DNA of 64,000 nt from Leifsonia sp. 71-9 (GTDB lineage: Bacteria > Actinomycetota > Actinomycetes > Actinomycetales > Microbacteriaceae): the NCBI RefSeq assembly GCF_001898805.1, contig NZ_MKVJ01000020.1:56447-120446 (forward strand), in the 5' to 3' direction. This document shows positions 16,544 to 24,624 of the stretch, in pieces. How positions within the stretch are numbered: position 1 is the first letter of the stretch; every line of letters starts with the position of its first letter. Position numbers and translations under genes: made by a program. The notes under the pieces are model-generated. The model ran no database searches. It saw nothing but the letters and a program-made list of their open reading frames with translations, and had not been told where the DNA came from.

Positions 16544-16879
16544 TCAGGCGGGGTGCTTGCCGCCCAGCTCCAGCAGCCCGACGCCGCCGATCACGAGGAC
16601 CAGCCCCGCGACCTGCACCCAGGTGAGGGGCTCCTTGAAGAACACCCAGGAGATCAGGGCGATCGCGGCGACGCCGACGGCCGACCAGATGGCGTAGGCG
16701 ATGGCCAGCGGCACCCCGCGCGAGAGCGACTGGGAGAGGGCGACGAACGACGCGACGTAGCCGACCACGACGATCACGAACGCCCACCACTTCGGGTTGT
16801 CGCCCGAGGTGAACTTCAGGAACGTCGTGGCGACGATCTCGGTGGCGATCGCGATCCCGAGGAAGATGTATCCCAGCAC
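16544..16879 (-). CDS. SMR-family multidrug/cation exporter
   Basis: 111 residues with four transmembrane helices, the full length of EmrE/SugE/QacE proteins. Starting at GTG 16879, the conserved helix-1 glutamate falls at position 14 (IAIATEIVATTFLK), exactly the EmrE Glu14 that binds H+ or the cationic substrate. WWAFVIVVVGYVASFVALSQSLSRGVPLAIAYAIWSAVG contains the helix 2-3 family motif. TAGCGT six bases before this GTG supports the start; GTG 16885 is the alternative. Divergent from the VOC gene. Confidence 0.9.
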   Translation of the reverse strand: MLGYIFLGIAIATEIVATTFLKFTSGDNPKWWAFVIVVVGYVASFVALSQSLSRGVPLAIAYAIWSAVGVAAIALISWVFFKEPLTWVQVAGLVLVIGGVGLLELGGKHPA

Positions 16880-16912
16880 GAGCACACGCTATCGATCGAG
16901 AAGGAGTCAGGG

Positions 16913-17338
16913 ATGGACGACACGGCACGGGTACGGCAGTTGCGGATCGTGGTCGAGGCGGAGGACTACGACGCGGCGCTGGCGTTCTTCCGCGACGCGC
17001 TCGGGCTCCCCGAGCAGGAGGCGTACGCGGGCGACGGGGGAGCGCAGGTGACCATCCTCGACGCGGGGCGCGCGACGCTGGAGCTGGCCAATCCCGCGCA
17101 GAAGGCGATGATCGACCAGGTGGAGGTCGGGCGCCCGGTCGCACCGCACATCCGGCTGGCCTTCGAGGTGGGCGACGGCCGAGCGGTGACCGCGCACCTC
17201 GTCGACGCCGGCGCCGAGCTGATCGCGCCGCCCACGGTCACGCCGTGGAACTCGCTCAACTCGCGGCTGTCGGCTCCGGCCGGCCTCCAGCTCACGGTGT
17301 TCCAGGAGCTGGGGGAGGAGCCCGCCGCCGAAGCCTAG
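16913..17338 (+). CDS. VOC / glyoxalase-like protein
   Basis: 141 residues, two beta-alpha-beta-beta-beta repeats typical of the vicinal oxygen chelate fold (LRIVVEAEDYDAALAFFRDALGLPE; HIRLAFEVGDGRAVTAHLVDAGAELIAPPTVTPWNSLNSRLSAPAG). The first metal ligand position holds Arg (QLRIVV) rather than His, so it may bind or sequester a ligand instead of catalysing. AAGGAG (16901-16906) is six bases before ATG 16913. No partner gene gives a substrate clue. Confidence 0.8.
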   Translation: MDDTARVRQLRIVVEAEDYDAALAFFRDALGLPEQEAYAGDGGAQVTILDAGRATLELANPAQKAMIDQVEVGRPVAPHIRLAFEVGDGRAVTAHLVDAGAELIAPPTVTPWNSLNSRLSAPAGLQLTVFQELGEEPAAEA

Positions 17339-17340
17339 GA

Positions 17341-17380
17341 ACGGGCTATGAACTCACTACGCATGCGGTGAAGAGCCCGT
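17341..17380 (+). terminator. Possible terminator after the VOC gene
   Basis: ACGGGCT (17341-17347) and AGCCCGT (17374-17380) form a 7-bp stem with a 26-nt loop just after the VOC stop. Weak compared with the next hairpin. Confidence 0.4.
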
Positions 17381-17461
17381 CCGGGCGGCCGTTCCGTTCG
17401 TAGGGTGGAGGCACGACATCGTCGGACGGCATTCGCCGGCCGAGTGAGGCCGATGAACAAT

Positions 17462-17507
17462 CGTGGCCCGGGCATCTCGCTGTGCGAGGAGGGGTGCCCG
17501 GGCCACG
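17462..17507 (-). terminator. Terminator of the GntR-ABC operon
   Basis: Perfect 13-bp arms at 17462-17474 and 17495-17507 (CGTGGCCCGGGCA and its complement), with a second TCTCGC/GCGAG-type stem in the loop. It ends 12 bases from the permease stop. Nothing else is seen in the 180-base convergent gap 17339-17518. Confidence 0.75.
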
Positions 17508-17518
17508 TCCATGCCGGC

Positions 17519-18295
17519 TCAGCTCTTCGGCGTCGCCCTGCTGAGCACCACGTGGCCCGCCAGGGCGGCGAGCACGGTGGGGACGAGCAGCCAGGCGGCG
17601 AGGCCGAGCGGACCGGCGGAGGCGAACCAGTCGCCGACGGCCGGCCAGCTGTCGGTCAGCGTCACCAGGGCGACCACGCCGACGAGGAGCAGCACGAGCA
17701 CCGCGCCGGCCGCGAGGATGCCGTTCATCCGCCAGCGCATGAAGAGCGTGGCCGAGAAGGCGCCGACGGCGAAGAAGAACAGCATCCCGCACAGGACGAT
17801 GAAGAAGCGTCCGAGGAAGCTCTGGTCGGCGAAGTACACCGAGGTGTAGAGGTGGCCGCCGAGACCCCACCCGTTCGTCCACTCCTCGATCGCCGACAGC
17901 GTCGCGAATCCCAGCGCGTAGCCGATGGACAGGATCAGGAAGGTGAGCCCGGAGCCGAGCGAGAAGTCCCGGCGGGTGGTGCCGTACCCGAGGGCGAACG
18001 GGAAGGTCGCCGAGATCACCTGGATGCCGATCACCAGCATGTAGACGAAGACGTAGAACGCTCCGCCGCTCCACTGGGTGCCCTCGAGCGCCTTCGCGCG
18101 GTCGGGGCCGGCGCTCGCCGCCCAGATGATCCACCAGATGAGCCAGTTCACCAGCCAGATGAAGCCCATGATCACGATGGGCAGCCAGATGACGGTCCAT
18201 TTGTTGACGAGGTTCAGCCGGACGATGCGCCAGACGCGGTGCTGGCGTGCTTCGGAGGTCGGGAGCGCCAGGGCTCCCGGATCGATCGCGGTCAT
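17519..18295 (-). CDS. ABC transporter permease-like membrane protein
   Basis: 258 residues with about six transmembrane helices (first at about 33-55, rich in Trp: WLIWWIIWAAS). It is the third gene of a GntR-ATPase-permease operon of the YtrABC type and overlaps the ATPase gene by four bases (ATGA). FPFALGYGTTRRDFSLGSGLTFLIL, with cytoplasmic TTRRDF, resembles the ABC-2-like permeases of such operons. The pump probably exports or moves a membrane-active compound or lipid; the substrate is unknown. A strong hairpin terminates the operon downstream. Confidence 0.78.
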   Translation of the reverse strand: MTAIDPGALALPTSEARQHRVWRIVRLNLVNKWTVIWLPIVIMGFIWLVNWLIWWIIWAASAGPDRAKALEGTQWSGGAFYVFVYMLVIGIQVISATFPFALGYGTTRRDFSLGSGLTFLILSIGYALGFATLSAIEEWTNGWGLGGHLYTSVYFADQSFLGRFFIVLCGMLFFFAVGAFSATLFMRWRMNGILAAGAVLVLLLVGVVALVTLTDSWPAVGDWFASAGPLGLAAWLLVPTVLAALAGHVVLSRATPKS

Positions 18296-19194
18296 GCGCT
18301 CTGCTCGAATTCTGTCTCTCGGACGTTGGTCTTGCGGACGATGAGCTGCTGGAGGGAGACCGGGGCGAGTTCCAGCCCGGCCGCCCCGGCGGCCGCGCGG
18401 TCGGCGCCGCTCAGGCCGGAGACGGTGACGGAGGCGAGGCCGCCGATCCCGTCGCGGTGGAGCACCTCGTGCGGCGCGACGAACGCGTCGACGGCGCTGC
18501 GGGGGCCGACCACCGTGGTGGCGGAGCTGCGCAGCTCCTCCGCGTCCTGGTCCATCAGGATGCGGCCCTGGTCGATGACGATCACGTGCTCGAGGAGGTT
18601 CGCCACCTCGTCGATCAGGTGCGTGGAGAGGACGACGGTTCGTGGGTGCTCGGCGAAGTCTTCGAGCAGGCGGTCGTAGAAGATCTGCCGCGCCACCGCG
18701 TCGAGGCCGAGGTACGGCTCGTCGAAGAAGGTCAGCGGCGCCCGGGAGGCGAGGCCGACGATCACGCCGACAGCGGAGAGCTGGCCGCGGGACAGCTTCT
18801 TGATGCGGCGGTTCACGGGGAGGCGGAAGTCCTCGATCAGGCGCTCGGCGAACTCGGCGTCCCAGTGCTCGAAGAACCACGGCGCGCTGCGGAAGACGTG
18901 CTTCGGCTGGAAGTCCTCCGGGTAGCGCTGGCTCTCCTTGATGAAGCAGAGGTGCGAGAGCACGCGCGCGTTCTCGGCGGGGTTCTCGCCGAAGACGCGG
19001 ATGTCGCCGGAGCTGGGGAAGTCCTGGCCGGTGATCAGCTGCATGAGCGTGGTCTTGCCGGCGCCGTTGCGGCCGAGCAGGCCGTGGATGCGGCCGGGCT
19101 GGATGGTGACGGAGACGTCGTCGATCGCGGTGAACGACCCGAATCTCTTGGTCAGTCCCGAGACCTGCACGGCCGGGACGGGGGCGGCGCTCAT
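18292..19194 (-). CDS. ABC transporter ATP-binding protein
   Basis: 300 residues. Walker A GRNGAGKTTL, Q-loop ITGQDFPSSG..CFIKESQ, a signature written KLSRGQLSAVGVIVG (LSRGQ in place of LSGGQ), Walker B PLTFFDEPYLGLD and the switch His in LSTHLIDEV. The N-terminal 200 residues form the nucleotide-binding domain; the last 100 are an accessory region. The arginine in the signature is a mild departure common in YtrB-like ATPases. Overlaps both the upstream regulator and downstream permease genes by four bases, so all three are coupled. Confidence 0.92.
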   Translation of the reverse strand: MSAAPVPAVQVSGLTKRFGSFTAIDDVSVTIQPGRIHGLLGRNGAGKTTLMQLITGQDFPSSGDIRVFGENPAENARVLSHLCFIKESQRYPEDFQPKHVFRSAPWFFEHWDAEFAERLIEDFRLPVNRRIKKLSRGQLSAVGVIVGLASRAPLTFFDEPYLGLDAVARQIFYDRLLEDFAEHPRTVVLSTHLIDEVANLLEHVIVIDQGRILMDQDAEELRSSATTVVGPRSAVDAFVAPHEVLHRDGIGGLASVTVSGLSGADRAAAGAAGLELAPVSLQQLIVRKTNVRETEFEQSA

Positions 19195-19553
19195 GCGCGC
19201 ACTCCTTCCGTTTGGATCATCTGGGCGAGCTGGGTGGGGTCGATGCCGAGCTTGGCGGCCTCGGTGAGGAGCGGGCGGAGGTATTCGTCGCGGAACGCCT
19301 CGCGCCGCTTGGCGACGAGCTGCTCCCGAGCCCCCGTGGAGACGAACATTCCGATGCCTCGTTTCTTGTAGAGGATCCCCTCGTCGACGAGGAGGTTGAC
19401 GCCTTTGCCGGCCGTGGCCGGGTTGATGCGGTAGAAGGCGGCGAACTCGTTCGTGGACGGCACCTGCGTCTCGGCGGGGTAGACCCCGTCGATGATGTCG
19501 TCCTCGATCTGCTCGGCGATCTGCACGAAGATCGGCTTGCCCTCTTCGATCAT
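19191..19553 (-). CDS. GntR-family regulator, YtrA subfamily
   Basis: 120 residues: an N-terminal winged helix (PIFVQIAEQIEDDIIDGVYPAETQVPSTNEFAAFYRINPATAGKGVNLLVDEGILYKKRGIGMFV) followed by only about 45 residues, the short dimerisation tail of the YtrA subgroup. These repressors control the ABC exporter genes in the same operon and often respond to cell-wall-active compounds. A 24-bp partly symmetric sequence 13 bases upstream of the start is the likely autoregulatory operator. Confidence 0.9.
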   Translation of the reverse strand: MIEEGKPIFVQIAEQIEDDIIDGVYPAETQVPSTNEFAAFYRINPATAGKGVNLLVDEGILYKKRGIGMFVSTGAREQLVAKRREAFRDEYLRPLLTEAAKLGIDPTQLAQMIQTEGVRA

Positions 19554-19565
19554 CCGAACCTCTTT

Positions 19566-19589
19566 GGTTCATTACTCATGTAACTAACC
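19566..19589 (-). promoter_or_regulatory. Predicted GntR operator
   Basis: A 24-bp dyad centred at 19577.5 with matching outer (GGTT/AACC) and inner (TTAC/GTAA) half-sites and a four-base centre. It lies between the gntR start and a TTGACA sequence (19609-19614, minus strand), where a bound repressor would block transcription. Confidence 0.6.
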
Positions 19590-19634
19590 AACCAGGCCTG
19601 TCCCGGTTTGTCAAGAGCGAGATAGCCTGGCGCT

Positions 19635-21062
19635 ATGGCGGAACTCCACGAGCTCACCGCGCTCGCGCTCTGGCAGGAGCTGCAGAGCGGACGCGTCTCC
19701 CCTCGCGAGCTGACCTCGCACTACCTCGACCGCATCGAGCGGCTCAACCCGGAACTCGGAGCGTTCGTCACGGTCACGCGCGACGCCGCACTGACCCGGG
19801 CGGACGAGGTGGCGGAGCACGTCCCGAAGACCGCGCCGCTCTGGGGGCTGCCCTCGGGCGACAAGGACCTCTGGCGTCGCGCCGGCGTCCCCGCCGGCTT
19901 CGGCTCGCGGGCCTTCGCCGGCTATGTCCCCGACACGAGCGACGAGATCGTCGAGACCCTGGATGCCGCGGGAGCCGTCAGCCTCGGCAAGACCAACGCA
20001 CCCGAGTTCGGGCTGCCCGCCTACACGGAGTCGCTCGCTGCGCCTCCCGCGCGCAACCCGTGGGATCCCGCGCTCGGTGCCGGCGGCTCCAGCGGCGGCG
20101 CGGCCGTTGCCGTGGCCAGCGGGATGCTGCCCTTCGCGCCCGGCTCGGACGGCGGCGGTTCCGTCCGTATTCCCGCAGCGGCATGCGGTCTCGTCGGCCT
20201 CAAGCCCACCCGCGGTCTCGTCCCCGCGGGCAGCGGGATCGCCTCCCTCGGCGGGCTCGTCGTCGACGGCCCGCTGGCGCGCACCACCGCCGACGCCGCC
20301 CTGCTCCTCGACGGGATGATCGCCAAGGTCGGCGACCGCATCGGCCACCACTACACGCTTCGCGCTCCGTACGACGACGACGGCCCCTTCCTCGGCACCG
20401 CCGTCCGCGGCGAGGGCCGCTTCCAGCTGGGCGTGATGACGACCTCGGCCTGGGACGACGCCTACGAGATCACCATCGCCCCGGAGGCGCGCGCCGCCCT
20501 CGACGCCGCCGTCGACGCCTTCACCGCGATGGGTCACGGGATGGAGGAGACCGCGCTGCGTCCCGACCCGACCTACGCACCCGCGTTCCGCACCATCTGG
20601 CAGGCCGGCGCCGCGGGCGTCCCGCTCGAGGGCGAGGCGCTCGACCTCCTGGAGCCGCTCACCTCCTGGCTCGTCCGCCGCGGCCGCGAGCTCGGCGCCC
20701 GCGAGCTCAGCGAGGCACTGTCGGCGCTGACCGCCTACGAGCGCTCGTTCATCGCCCAGCTGTCGTCGTTCGACGCCGTGCTCACCCCGGCCCTGGCGAT
20801 GACGCCGCGACCCGTCGGCTGGTACGACGCCGACGACGGCGAGCACAACTTCGCCCAGCAGGTGCAGTACACGCCGTTCACCTCCATGGTGAACGTCACC
20901 GGCCTCCCCGCGATCGTGCTGCCCATCGCACAGACCGAGAACGGCCTCCCGATGGGCGTGCAGCTGATCGGCCGCCCCGGAGGCGAGCGCACGCTGCTCT
21001 CCCTGGCCGCGCAGCTGGAGCGGACGGTGCGCTGGACGGACCGCCGGCCGCCGCGCTGGTGA
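19635..21062 (+). CDS. Amidase-signature-family enzyme
   Basis: 475 residues. The Ser-cisSer-Lys triad is visible: Lys in GLPSGDKDLW (about residue 76), and the two serines in GAGGSSGGAAVAVASG and GSDGGGSVRIPAA. GKTNAPEFGLPAYTES is the family's conserved stretch. Such enzymes hydrolyse carboxylic amides, and some act as GatA; with no gatB or gatC nearby, a free-standing amidase is more likely. TAGCCT (19623-19628) six bases before ATG 19635 predicts a leaderless mRNA. Divergent from the GntR operon. Confidence 0.9.
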   Translation: MAELHELTALALWQELQSGRVSPRELTSHYLDRIERLNPELGAFVTVTRDAALTRADEVAEHVPKTAPLWGLPSGDKDLWRRAGVPAGFGSRAFAGYVPDTSDEIVETLDAAGAVSLGKTNAPEFGLPAYTESLAAPPARNPWDPALGAGGSSGGAAVAVASGMLPFAPGSDGGGSVRIPAAACGLVGLKPTRGLVPAGSGIASLGGLVVDGPLARTTADAALLLDGMIAKVGDRIGHHYTLRAPYDDDGPFLGTAVRGEGRFQLGVMTTSAWDDAYEITIAPEARAALDAAVDAFTAMGHGMEETALRPDPTYAPAFRTIWQAGAAGVPLEGEALDLLEPLTSWLVRRGRELGARELSEALSALTAYERSFIAQLSSFDAVLTPALAMTPRPVGWYDADDGEHNFAQQVQYTPFTSMVNVTGLPAIVLPIAQTENGLPMGVQLIGRPGGERTLLSLAAQLERTVRWTDRRPPRW

Positions 21063-21661
21063 CGAGCGACGCCGTCGCGATTCCCTGGGGGTCGGACAAG
21101 CAGAGCGTGTCCGGCTACGTGCTCGAGGGCCGGCGCATCGCACTGAGAGTGTTCCTCCCCGGAATCGACGCCGCCGGGAGGCTCCGTCGATGGCGGTCCC
21201 TCACCGGTGAGGAGGTCGTCGGAACGACGCGGTGGAGGGACCTCGTCGAATCGCACGACGACCTCCCCGCAGCCGAAGCGATCGACCCCGCCACCGGCAC
21301 CATCGACGGTGCGACGGCGGCCGCGTTGTCGGACAGCCTCAGAACCCTCGTCGGGGATGTGGACGTGCACGTCGCCCGCTGGCGGGGGTACGTGGGTGAT
21401 GCGACTCCCGCGTCGGGACCGCTGGACGGGGAGCACACTGTGACGACCGAGCCCCTCGCGGCGGTGTTCACTCCCGCGCGTCCGCTGCCGTCCTTCGTGT
21501 GGATCCCGGAGGCGCGGCTGTCGATCGGGGCGCCGCTCTACGCCGACTCGGTGTTCGTCTCCGGGCCCGAGGAGAGCCTGGCCGCGATCGCCCGGGATTC
21601 GGAGCTGGAGAGCGCCGCCCTGCTCGCCGATCAGCCGCTTCCCCTGCCGGGCCTGGAGTAG
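21059..21661 (+). CDS. Hypothetical protein coupled to amidase
   Basis: 200 residues from GTG 21059, overlapping the amidase TGA (GTGA). Soluble, with alternating charged and hydrophobic stretches (SVSGYVLEGRRIALRVFLPGIDAAGRLRRW; AVFTPARPLPSFVWIPEARLSIGAPLYADSVFV). No signal peptide, membrane segment or motif I recognise. Codon use is ordinary for the genome. Coupling implies co-expression with the amidase but does not reveal the job. Confidence 0.65.
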   Translation: MTSDAVAIPWGSDKQSVSGYVLEGRRIALRVFLPGIDAAGRLRRWRSLTGEEVVGTTRWRDLVESHDDLPAAEAIDPATGTIDGATAAALSDSLRTLVGDVDVHVARWRGYVGDATPASGPLDGEHTVTTEPLAAVFTPARPLPSFVWIPEARLSIGAPLYADSVFVSGPEESLAAIARDSELESAALLADQPLPLPGLE

Positions 21662-21676
21662 CCCGACCCGCAGCCG

Positions 21677-21937
21677 TCAGTCGAGCGTCCGCCGCAGCGC
21701 CGCGGGCGCCCGGTTGTGCCAGGCGTCGGTGACGAGCTCGCGCAGGAGCGCCGGTTCGATGGTCGCGAACGCGACCTGCGCGGCGGAGAGACGGCCGGCG
21801 AACCAGCGCTCCGAGCAGTGCTCCGGCCACGCCGCGGCGGCGTCGCCGATGCCGGCCTCGCCGAGCATCAGGTTGATCGTCGACGACTCCGCGTCGAGCA
21901 TGGTGGCGAACCGGGTGCCGCGCACGGCGGCGTCCAC
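21677..21937 (-). CDS. Short MmcQ/YjbR-like protein
   Basis: 86 residues. VRGTRFATMLDAESSTINLMLGEAG and the C-terminal RLSAAQVAFATIEPALLRELVTDAWHNRAPAALRRTLD match the pattern of the second half of MmcQ/YjbR proteins, which are normally about 110-120 residues. The N-terminal strand-helix with the LPG-V-E motif is missing. GTG 21937 lies four bases after the DUF1844 stop, so translation of this short form is plausible. It could be a domain remnant. Confidence 0.5.
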   Translation of the reverse strand: MDAAVRGTRFATMLDAESSTINLMLGEAGIGDAAAAWPEHCSERWFAGRLSAAQVAFATIEPALLRELVTDAWHNRAPAALRRTLD

Positions 21938-21941
21938 GGGA

Positions 21942-22328
21942 TCAGTTGACGGGGCCGGTGTACTTCTCGCCCGGGCCCTTGCCGATCTCGTCGGGGATGG
22001 GGGAGGCCTCGCGGAAGGCCAGCTGGAGGGAGCGCAGTCCGTCGCGCAGGCTGCGCGCGTGCTGGTCGCCCAGGTGCGCCGCGCTCGCAGTGACGAGGCC
22101 GGCGAGGGCGTCGATCAGCTTGCGGGCCTCGTCGAGGTCGGTCTGCGCGTCGGGGTCGTCGGCGAGCCCGCACTTGACCGCGGCGGCGCTCATCAGGTGC
22201 ACCGCCGTGGTGGTGATGACCTCGACGGCGGGCACGTCGGCGATGTCGCGCGTGGCCTCAGAGAGGGCCTCGTCGTGGTGCTGGGGGTCGGCCTCCTGGT
22301 AGGAGAAGGAGGGGGATGTGTCGCTCAC
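21942..22328 (-). CDS. DUF1844 protein
   Basis: 128 residues. EVITTTAVHLMSAAAVKCGLADDPDAQTDLDEARKLIDALAGLV is the core of DUF1844, a small helical family usually encoded next to infC in actinobacteria, as it is here. The C-terminus extends as LQLAFREASPIPDEIGKGPGEKYTG. The start is GTG 22328 with AGAGGAA upstream. Biochemical function is not known. It is divergent from infC and shares about 265 bases of control region with it. Confidence 0.85.
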   Translation of the reverse strand: MSDTSPSFSYQEADPQHHDEALSEATRDIADVPAVEVITTTAVHLMSAAAVKCGLADDPDAQTDLDEARKLIDALAGLVTASAAHLGDQHARSLRDGLRSLQLAFREASPIPDEIGKGPGEKYTGPVN

Positions 22329-22341
22329 TGCATTCCTCTGT

Positions 22342-22595
22342 TAGAATCGTTCGGGCTCCGGGACTTCTGTCCCGGTACGAAAGTGGAGATTCCTCCCACC
22401 CGCGCTTGACCGCTTACAGGTTACCGGGTTGTTGCACTCCGCCGATGCGCTCCGGCGCGGAGGTAGACAGGGTGCTGTACCAAGCACTGCGATTTCGATC
22501 GCAGGGCTGTGCTGGTGCGTGGAACCTCCTCTTTCGCCGGATCGTCTCCCGATGATCCGCGGCTGTGAAGCATCGCTCGATCAGAGGAGACAAAC
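22342..22595 (+). promoter_or_regulatory. infC promoter and structured 5' leader
   Basis: A strong -10 TAGAAT (22342-22347) predicts a transcript start near 22354 and a leader of about 240 bases. The leader is rich in stable stems: CCGGGAC/GTCCCGG around TTCT (22358-22375), CTGCGAT/ATCGCAG closed by a TTCG tetraloop (about 22488-22505), and CGGATC/GATCCG further on. It ends with the Shine-Dalgarno GAGGAG (22584-22589). Such leaders fit ribosomal-protein or IF3 feedback control; I cannot assign a named RNA family. TTGACC at about 22406 could mark a second promoter. Confidence 0.6.
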
Positions 22596-23251
<656 letters not shown>

Positions 23252-23252
<1 letters not shown>

Positions 23253-23446
23253 TGCCCAAGCAGAAGACCCACTCCGGCGCCAAGAAGCGCTTCAAGATCA
23301 CCGGCTCCGGCAAGGTCATGAAGCAGCAGGCCGGCATGCGCCACAACCTTGAGGTCAAGTCCAGCGACCGCAAGCGTCGCCTGAACGCCGACCAGGTCGT
23401 GCCCGAGGTGGACGCGAAGGTCGTCCGCCGGATGCTCGGCAAGTAA
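23252..23446 (+). CDS. rpmI: 50S ribosomal protein bL35
   Basis: 64 residues, very basic ([21 protein letters not shown]...[15 protein letters not shown]), full length for bL35. Its ATG shares one base with the infC TAA stop (TAATG), so it is translated by re-initiation after IF-3. Part of the IF3-L35-L20 operon. Confidence 0.97.
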
Positions 23447-23478
23447 CCCCACCCGTACGTTTTAAGGAAGTTTGACTA

Positions 23479-23865
23479 ATGGCAAGAGTGAAGAGGGCTG
23501 TCAACGCCCACAAGAAGCGTCGGGTCATCCTCGAGCGCGCCGAGGGCTACCGCGGGCAGCGGTCGCGCCTCTACCGCAAGGCCAAGGAGCAGGTCACCCA
23601 CTCGCTCGTCTACTCGTACCGTGACCGCCGCCAGCGCAAGGGCGACTTCCGTCGTCTCTGGATCCAGCGCATCAACGCCGCGAGCCGCGCCAACGGCCTC
23701 ACCTACAACCGTCTGATCCAGGGCCTCGGCCTGGCGGGCGTCGAGGTGGACCGTCGCATCCTCGCCGAGCTGGCCGTCACCGAGCCCGCGACCTTCGCGG
23801 CCCTCGTCGAGACCGCCAAGAAGGCCCTCCCGGCCGACACCTCGGCCCCGAAGGCCGCCGCGTAA
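23479..23865 (+). CDS. rplT: 50S ribosomal protein bL20
   Basis: 128 residues. [39 protein letters not shown] is the invariant RNA-binding N-terminus. Needed for early 50S assembly; in other bacteria L20 represses its own operon through the leader RNA. AAGGAAG precedes ATG 23479. A 15-bp terminator follows the stop. Confidence 0.97.
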   Translation: MARVKRAVNAHKKRRVILERAEGYRGQRSRLYRKAKEQVTHSLVYSYRDRRQRKGDFRRLWIQRINAASRANGLTYNRLIQGLGLAGVEVDRRILAELAVTEPATFAALVETAKKALPADTSAPKAAA

Positions 23866-23882
23866 GCAGCTGCACCACCACG

Positions 23883-23916
23883 AACGGCCCGGTCGACTCA
23901 CGTCGACCGGGCCGTT
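23883..23916 (+). terminator. Terminator of infC-rpmI-rplT
   Basis: Perfect 15-bp arms (23883-23897 and 23902-23916) with a TCAC loop, 18 bases after the rplT stop. A short pyrimidine stretch follows. Confidence 0.9.
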
Positions 23917-23944
23917 CTGCGTCTGCGTCGCCGGCTCCCGAGCA

Positions 23945-24183
23945 ACTCCGGAGAATCTCGGCCAGGGCAGGCGAATCACCGTTCGAACGGTGAACTGAGC
24001 GGCGCGCCGTATGCGGTCTCCGGAGTTGCAAGTCGACACCGGCAACTCGGGACGGTCGCGAGGGTCGGCGTGGGATGGCACGTGCGGCGCCGGAACTCCG
24101 GACGATCGGGAGGACGCGCCGCTCAGTTCACCGGAGTTCCGGCGTTCCCGGCCGGCAGCCGGCTGATTTCCGGAATTGCGGGG
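23945..24183. repeat. Cluster of palindromes and inverted repeats in the rplT-24192 gap
   Basis: The gap between rplT and the secreted-protein gene has no convincing gene. It holds an 18-bp perfect palindrome (23976-23993, core CACCGTTCGAACGGTG), a perfect 19-bp inverted repeat (23988-24006 and 24115-24133), and several copies of an ACTCCGGA/TCCGGAGTT motif (about 23945, 24019, 24093, 24131, 24169). The two halves of the element look like inverted copies of one unit of about 45 bases. It may be a REP-like or decayed mobile element. Confidence 0.6.
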
Positions 24184-24191
24184 CGCCGGGG

Positions 24192-24521
24192 TCAGTCGTC
24201 GCCGCCGTGACCGCCGTGGCCGGGCTCGGTGCCGTGGTCGCCGTGGTCGTCGCCCACGTCGTGCGTTGCGGGGTTGTCGGCGCCCTGGTCGTCGCCGATG
24301 TCGTGGGTGGCGGGGCCCGGCGCGGGCACCGCGGCGGGGGTGGGGCGCGGTGCCGGCGGGGAGGGCGTCGCGGCGGGCACGCCGACGTGGTCCTCGATCA
24401 CGCTGGGCGGGTCGTCGGCGCCGCCGCGTCCGGTCGTGGCGGCCAGCGCTCCTGCCGTGCCCGCGCTCAGCGCGAGTGCGACGGCACCCGCGATCACCGC
24501 TGCTCTGGTTCCTGTCCTCAT
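24192..24521 (-). CDS. Secreted His/Asp-rich protein
   Basis: 109 residues. A Sec signal peptide (MRTGTRAAVIAGAVALALSAGTAGALA) is followed by a low-complexity chain: a Pro/Ala-rich spacer, then a His/Asp/Gly-rich tail with the motif THDxGDD repeated and HGGHGGDD at the end. The tail could bind divalent metals; no enzyme domain is present. AAGGAGG (24530-24536) is eight bases before ATG 24521, good evidence for translation. Family unknown. Confidence 0.75.
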   Translation of the reverse strand: MRTGTRAAVIAGAVALALSAGTAGALAATTGRGGADDPPSVIEDHVGVPAATPSPPAPRPTPAAVPAPGPATHDIGDDQGADNPATHDVGDDHGDHGTEPGHGGHGGDD

Positions 24522-24624
24522 GGGTCCTGCCTCCTTCGGCTCTTCCCTGGGACACGAGACGCGGCGCGAAAGGGTTCGATCCAGCCTCCCGAGCCCGGCA
24601 GAGGGCTGCCCCTAAGCTGGTCGC

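Noticed and set aside
23945..24183. CRISPR-like array after rplT
   Set aside because: Repeats are short, irregularly spaced and partly inverted, with no equal-length spacers and no cas genes.
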